Of a stretch of 64,000 bases of DNA, positions 59,107-64,000 are shown in pieces (the first letter of the stretch is position 1; the number at the start of each line of letters is the position of its first letter). The DNA lies in the NCBI RefSeq assembly GCF_001949145.1, contig NW_019091416.1:1343132-1407131 (forward strand). Direction: 5' to 3'. The translations under genes and the position numbers were made by a program. Under the pieces are notes generated by a model. That model did not search any database, had not been told where the DNA came from, and worked only from the letters and a program-made list of their open reading frames with translations. Source of the stretch: Acanthaster planci. Lineage: Eukaryota; Echinodermata; Asteroidea; Valvatida; Acanthasteridae.

Positions 59107-62100
59107 GTAAGAACATTTTAGCAGTGGGACCCGAATTAAAATGATGAAAGGTTACTGGAAGAGACAACTGAGACCGTGTGCTTGGTGATTTCTTCACCTT
59201 AAAAGAGCTGGGGGAGGGGAACCCTGTGATATTTTCTCCTGTATGGTTCAAGTGCATTGTTTCCCGAATCTTCAGTAATTCCTAGTGGTCATTTGTCACC
59301 CATTTTGTGTAATCAGACATGCCGTTCTTGCAAAACACCTACGTGTATTTTTCTGAGACGGGTCAGCCAAAAATGTTTTCCTTTCCCTTTTCCAACCTGC
59401 CCAGTGCCCCCAGACTTATATTCGGGGTGTGAGAATTCAGCTTCTTTTGTTTAGATGTTGACCTTGAATTTCAGCTTTTTTGTACACCTGGTCTGTACAA
59501 AAGTATGGGAACGTTTTACATTTCAGCTTTTTAATAGCTCTTTTCAGCTTTGATTTTAAATGGCCACTCACACCCTTGTTATATGCGCAAGACCATGAAC
59601 TGAAAATGATCATGATAACAAGACCATGTTTGGATTGAATTGAAACTTCCCAGGTGTACTCATAAGTGTGTTTGCATGCCAAGTTTCAGAAAAATCAGGC
59701 ATGCGACAGCAGACTGATGGGATGGGAATCCATACACCACCCCCTTCCCCACTTTGGCTGTGAAATGGTCTGAAATGCCCAGCTCTTTTAGGGATAAGGT
59801 GGATGATGTTCTTGTTCATTTTCAGTCAGTTCTTGATTTGACTAGTCACCATTGAAAATGAATGTTTGCTTACAAACTCCTACGATAACAGTTGGAGATT
59901 TTTTCTGGGGGGGGAGGTTGTCAAAAATAACATTCAGGAATGCAGGTTTCATTGTTTTAATTGACTTCTTCAGTTTTGAACTTCCTTATAGGTCATGAGA
60001 ACCTGGAAAATGCCAGTAAGGCTTGGGAGCTTGTTTTTTCCTCTTTTCTGACCCGCTGTGTACATTTGATCACACAGGAATTTTTTTTTTTACTCTTTCA
60101 AAGTGAATGTGATTTCAAATTCGATAGTTTTACTGCAACACCATTTAAGTTTTTGCAGAGCAAGCAGTGTTTAGAGTAATGCTGAACTGATTGGTTTAAT
60201 GTGCGGTTTCACCTTCTAGGTTCCTCCTGGACGACAGGTTCCAATGCTGCCAGCAGCAGTAGTCAGCTTGACCCCACCAGCACAGCCCCCTGGAGCTCCA
60301 GCAACTCTACCACCACCCTGGGCTCTAGTGGCTGGGGATCAGCCCCTCCCAAGACGCCGACTTCCAGCTGGGGAGACATGCCCAGCACCACCAGTTCCAC
60401 GGCACCATCCACTGGCTGGGGGGCAGCCCCAGCCTCCTCCAACTCTGGCTGGGGAGGGAAGCCCAACTCCAGCCAGCAGACTAACTCCAGCGAGGCAGCA
60501 GCAGTGCCTGGATGGGGAGACAGTGCCACCCCGGGGAGCCAGTGGGGACGGCCAGGCCAGACCCCTCCCTCGGTGGGGCCCACTGGATGGGGTACCTTGC
60601 CAAGCCCCAGCCCCACTGTGGGTCCCACCGGAGCAGGATGGGGAGGTCACTCAGCTGCTGTGACCAACGACGGGGTGGATTCACGCTCCAACAGACAGCC
60701 ACCTACCCCCACAGGCTGGGGCGGGGGTGACACTCGAAGAAACGGAAGCAACAGCTCTGGATGGGGAGCTCCTGCAGGTAGTTCCTGGGAATCTGGTAGT
60801 AGGAGTGAGGCTAAATTCAGTTCCTTGGAGAGCGAGGGATGGGGCAAGAAGCCCATCAACCAGGATACACAGTGGGAAGGGGTTGGTCAACAAGTGCCTA
60901 AGACTGTTGATAATGGTACTGCTGCCTGGGGGTCAAGTCAGTCCACTCCAGCTGCTCCAGGATGGGGTGCCAATCCTCCCCCACCATCTGCTTGGGGAAA
61001 GCCCAGGATGCCAACAGAGGCCTCTCAGGTGGTCACTCAGTCAGTGCCACCACCTGCTCAGTCTGCATGGGGAGGAGATCGCAAACCAGCTTGGGGTGTT
61101 CCACCCGGTAGAAATGATGGTAATGTTGGGATCCCAGGAGCCGGAATGAGGGGTGGAAGTGGGATGGAAGGTAACATGGCTGTGCGTGGCATGGTTGGCA
61201 ACAGTGCTGTCGGTGGCAGTGGTGGGATTGGAATGAGCGGCAGCAGCGCAATGGGATCTGGATCTTCCTCTCAGTGGCGACAACCTGCTGGGCCGATGGA
61301 GCGGCGTGAAAGCACAGGCCAGAGCCGTCCCACTGGCTGGGGAAATCCCCTTGGTGGCATGCCTCCTGGTGGTAACACCCACAGCCAGTCTGACAACAGC
61401 TCTTGGGGCACCTGGTCCAATGAGGAGGCTAATCCCCCGCAGGAAGCCCCTCCCCCTCCCAGAATGCCTGAGAAGCTCAGCGGCTGGTCAGACATATCTG
61501 ACATCCCCACTACCATCATCCCTACCGGCTGGGGGGGTCCCACCCAGCAGCCACCAAACAAGATGCCCGTCGACGATGGCACCTTTGTCTGGGGTAACTC
61601 CACTGAGCACAATGCCCGGATTGCTGCCCAGAATCGTCGCAACATTGCCCGCATAGCCTCGATGCTCACCGTGGATGCACACAGTACTATGCAAACGCCT
61701 CCCCCAGGGACTCCCGGTGAGGCAGCGGATGGGACGGCTGTGCCTCCATCCCCTGTGACCACCAGTGCCCCCGAGGGGAGTGCCAACCCAGCCGCCAAAC
61801 CGGAGGGGGGTGCCGCCACTCCGTCGGCTTGGGGAGAGGCCGGCCAGGAACAGAAGGTTCAAGGCTGGGGTGAGACTCCAAAGGCATCTGAGGAGGCCCC
61901 AGCAACTGGATGGACCAGGAATGGAGCGGCCAAACCAGCAGCCAGTAGTGGCAAGTGGGATGAACCCTGGGGTGGCAGTAGTACTACTGGTGGCAGTACT
62001 CAGGAGAAGGACTCTATGCAAACTGGATGGAACGAGGGCCCAAATGGAAGTGGAAACGGTAAGTTCAGGACATCCGTCCGGCTACTTTAATGTGCTAACA

Positions 62101-63886
62101 AATGTTCATTCTCGCATCTATTTCTTTGAAAGAAGTGCAAAGTAACAAAGGAACTTTTCCAAACTCTGCGATGTATATTACTTTGGAATTGGAATTTAAT
62201 TAGCCTTCCTTGTCATTTAATCATGTAGACATATAAATCAATGATAATGCATCACTGTGTAAATCCTTTGTATGCCTTATGGTGTTTAATTTTCTCAAAA
62301 CGTCCGGCAAATAATCCAATTATGTTCTTTCAAAAAACCTCTAATGTTCATCAAATCATTTTATTTCACCATTTTGCGCTATGATTTCTTGTTTTTCTTG
62401 TTAACACTTGGCAGTTAAACACCTGCTTTTATTTGTGTAGCGTTTGTGGTGCCTATTAAGATTGATATTTTGGTTCCATTAATTCAGCAGTCGTTAAGTA
62501 GCCTTTGCCTTTGTCATGTTGCAGCAGTAGGCCATTGGGGTGGAGAGGAAGACTGGGATACCAAATCCCAGAGCAGCGAGTCGTCAGTCAGCAGCAGCAA
62601 CTGGATGAAGGGCCGCAAACCAGTAAGGGTGAGAATCCCTGATCCTAAACTGTTCCTGGTTCCCAAGATAAAATGGTTGTGGGCCAGATCCTTCTTAAGA
62701 TCTAGATCTTTGAAAACTTGCACGTCACAGCATTTCCTCATAGTGATGTAGTGAGCGAGACTGAGGATTTTTTTGTTCTGGTCTGGTCTTTCTTCAGTTG
62801 TCGTTTGTTTGAATGTTTGCTACCTGTTTTTTCTCCAAACAGCTGTGCTACTCGTTAAAATCTCAGTGTTGTTTTGGTCATTTCTGTGCTTCATCCCAAC
62901 CTCCTAGGGTACCAATGGCACGGGCAGCATCGGCCAGAAGGAGTCCAACCACTGGATCAGTAAGCTCAAGAGGCTGATGGACCAAGGTTATCGGCAGGAG
63001 GAGGCTGAGATGGCACTCAAAAAGCACAACATGAACTTTGACAGTGCCCTCAGTGAGTAGCTAAATGGCATCTTTTTCCATAGAACTCAGAAAATGGCTT
63101 CTTTGAGTTCTTGTCAATAGCCATATGCTTGGGTTTGATAATGGTGACTTGTACCTTTCCTTGGGTCCCCCCGTCCAAGAATACAAGAATTATGTGGAAC
63201 AGGTTTTTTTTTTCAAGTTTAGATAGAAATATCAACTAAAAGCAAGTCTTTACTGATAACTGATGATCACAAAGTCTTCAAAAATCTGCTTTTTATGGTA
63301 GTTGTGCCACAGATTTTTTGGTTCAGGCTGAGCTTGGAAATGCATGATTGATTAATTTTTGGGAGGAAATGTGAGGGTGATGTTTCCGTATATTTTGAGT
63401 TGTTTTGTCTCTATTGCAGTGGAACTGAGGCAGATGTCAGATGGCAAGTCCAGTGATTTTGATGCCCACCTGCGCCAAGTCAATCGCGACATGGGCTCCC
63501 TGATGCTTGGTGGGGACAACCACCTGTCCGACGGGCCGAAGCCGTTTGGCATGGGGGATGCATCACTGCCACCCCCGTCCCCCATGTCCAACGCTGGCAT
63601 GATGAACAACCCCATGGGGCCCAAGCCGGGCTTTGGCAACATGGGTCGCGGCGGCTTCCCCCCCAACCAGCAGCGCTTCAGCGGCATGCAACAGCAGCAA
63701 CAGCAGGGATTCGCCCCGCCCTTCGCTCCTCCCAGCCAGCCCATGCGAGCACCCTTCAACCAGCAGATGATGCAGCAGCAACAGCAACAACAGCAGCAGC
63801 AGCAGTTCCAGAACTTCTTGCAGATGGCCGTTCAGGCCGGACTGATCAACCAGAGCCTCCTGCAGCAGCCTTTGAGCCACCAGCAG
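58512..63886 (+). CDS. TNRC6: Trinucleotide repeat-containing gene 6 / GW182 protein, 5' part (5 coding exons), continues past right edge
   Basis: GW182 proteins are cytoplasmic scaffolds of the miRNA silencing complex. Their GW/WG repeats bind Argonaute, and their C-terminal part recruits PAN2-PAN3, CCR4-NOT and PABPC. Exons at 58512-59106, 60220-62058, 62525-62622 (or 62628), 62908-63052 and 63420-63886 join in phases 1, 1, 0, 1 to about 1048 residues. Early on, IVVDEHDMEAWPAI matches the vertebrate IVVDGSDMEEWPCI type. About two dozen G/W motifs follow. W406 and W417 lie in EGWGKKPINQDTQW, the Argonaute-binding motif II type, with DNGTAAWGSS just after. PTGWGGPT and VDDGTFVWGNS (near residue 649) match another conserved block. 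A UBA domain (HWISKLKRLMDQGYRQEEAE) is near residues 858-900, then a Met/Gln/Pro-rich region with an 11-Gln run. The start ATG is preceded by an in-frame TAG (58506-58508). PAM2, RRM and the C-terminus lie outside. Which of the vertebrate A/B/C copies it resembles is not meaningful for a single-copy invertebrate gene. Confidence 0.92.
59107..60219 (+). other. TNRC6 intron between coding exons 1 and 2
   Basis: 1113 bp GT-AG intron. It contains R2 copy 2 (59424-59575). Open frames within it are not coding. Confidence 0.85.
59424..59575 (+). mobile_element. Interspersed repeat R2, copy 2: short MITE-like element
   Basis: It starts GGGTGTGAGAATTCAGC and ends near GGCCACTCACACCC, so the ends carry a GGGTGTGAG inverted pair about 150 bp apart. 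The left 100 bp match 17845-17970 in order. It sits within a TNRC6 intron. Confidence 0.65.
60220..62058 (+). CDS. TNRC6: TNRC6 large GW-repeat exon 2
   Basis: 1839 nt, phase 1 to phase 1, acceptor ACCTTCTAG and donor GTAAGT. It encodes most of the GW/WG motifs in Ser/Gly/Pro/Thr-rich linkers, including the two conserved Argonaute-type blocks. A single exon this large is like the giant GW exon of vertebrate TNRC6 genes. Long open frames on the minus strand here (for example 61271-61819) are mirror images of the GC-rich coding sequence. Confidence 0.93.
62525..62622 (+). CDS. TNRC6: TNRC6 coding exon 3 (alternative borders)
   Basis: It encodes GHWGGEEDWDTKSQ and SSSNWMKGRKP, an acidic W-containing block like that preceding the UBA in relatives. 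The acceptor reads GCAGCAGTAG, three overlapping NAG sites (exon from 62525, 62528 or 62531), all in frame, giving AVG, VG or G. Two in-phase donors exist: GTAAGG after 62622 or GTGAGA after 62628, the latter adding VR. Confidence 0.85.
62908..63052 (+). CDS. TNRC6: TNRC6 coding exon 4 (UBA)
   Basis: 145 nt, phase 0 to phase 1, acceptor CCTCCTAG and donor GTGAGT. It is too short to show as a long open frame. It encodes the three-helix UBA domain core: HWISKLKRLMDQGYRQEEAE, then ALKKHNMNFDSAL. This is the domain found between the GW and Q-rich regions of TNRC6 proteins. Confidence 0.9.
63420..63886 (+). CDS. TNRC6: TNRC6 coding exon 5 (end of UBA, M/P/Q-rich region)
   Basis: 467 nt, phase 1 to phase 0, acceptor CTCTATTGCAG and donor GTAGGA. 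It completes the UBA (MELRQMSDG), then a Gly/Met/Pro-rich stretch, a short Q run (near 63690) and an 11-Gln run (about 63772-63806, mixed CAG/CAA), then NFLQMAVQAGLINQSLLQQ, the start of the Q-rich region. Confidence 0.9.
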
Positions 63887-64000
63887 GTAGGAAGATTCAC
63901 TCCTCAAAAATTAGGCTTAAATTACCTTGTGGGCCCCCCTTGCAAGGTTACAATAAAGCATGCTATATAAGATACGAAAATGAGGCGGTATGTGATTTTC

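Overview
This is a piece of an animal nuclear genome. Its coding exons are short, GC-rich and bounded by GT-AG splice sites, and they sit in AT-rich, repeat-filled introns and spacer. The only two recognisable protein-coding genes are animal orthologues of PSMD10 (gankyrin) and TNRC6/GW182. The non-coding DNA is full of ACATGT/GTAC-type words and small DNA transposon remnants. Together with a vertebrate-like TNRC6 layout (GW repeats, UBA, then Q-rich) this suggests a marine invertebrate deuterostome, most likely an echinoderm. The taxon is an inference and has not been tested.

Layout. (1) 1-3315, minus strand: the first four coding exons of PSMD10, covering residues 1 to about 173 of a roughly 226-residue protein. 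The last exon(s) lie past the left edge. Intron 1 carries a tRNA-type SINE and a 23-bp near-perfect hairpin. (2) 3316-4975: a spacer ending in a CpG-rich stretch with an NRF1-like site and a good splice donor. This may be the promoter and first exon of a rightward gene, possibly TNRC6, which would make the pair head-to-head. (3) About 5-47.7 kb: no protein gene that I can support. It holds mobile-element relics: a 2.6-kb hAT-like element with an 8-bp target duplication, two piggyBac-like MITEs flanked by TTAA, a TA-flanked MITE, several foldback elements, interspersed repeat pairs and a 19-copy 13-bp minisatellite. (4) 47.7-57.8 kb, plus strand: a string of short, well-bounded splice-site pairs with upstream ATGs and stops, read here as candidate 5' leader exons of TNRC6. 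(5) 58512-63886, plus strand: five coding exons of TNRC6 in matching splice phases, about 1048 residues. They hold the GW/WG repeat region with recognisable Argonaute-binding motifs, a UBA domain and the start of the Q-rich region. The PAM2, RRM and C-terminal silencing parts lie past the right edge.

The two genes are not known to work together. PSMD10 is a chaperone for assembly of the 26S proteasome base. TNRC6 is the scaffold that links Argonaute-miRNA complexes to deadenylases. Splice sites, phases, inverted repeats and target duplications were read by eye. Family assignments rest on remembered family features, not on a search.
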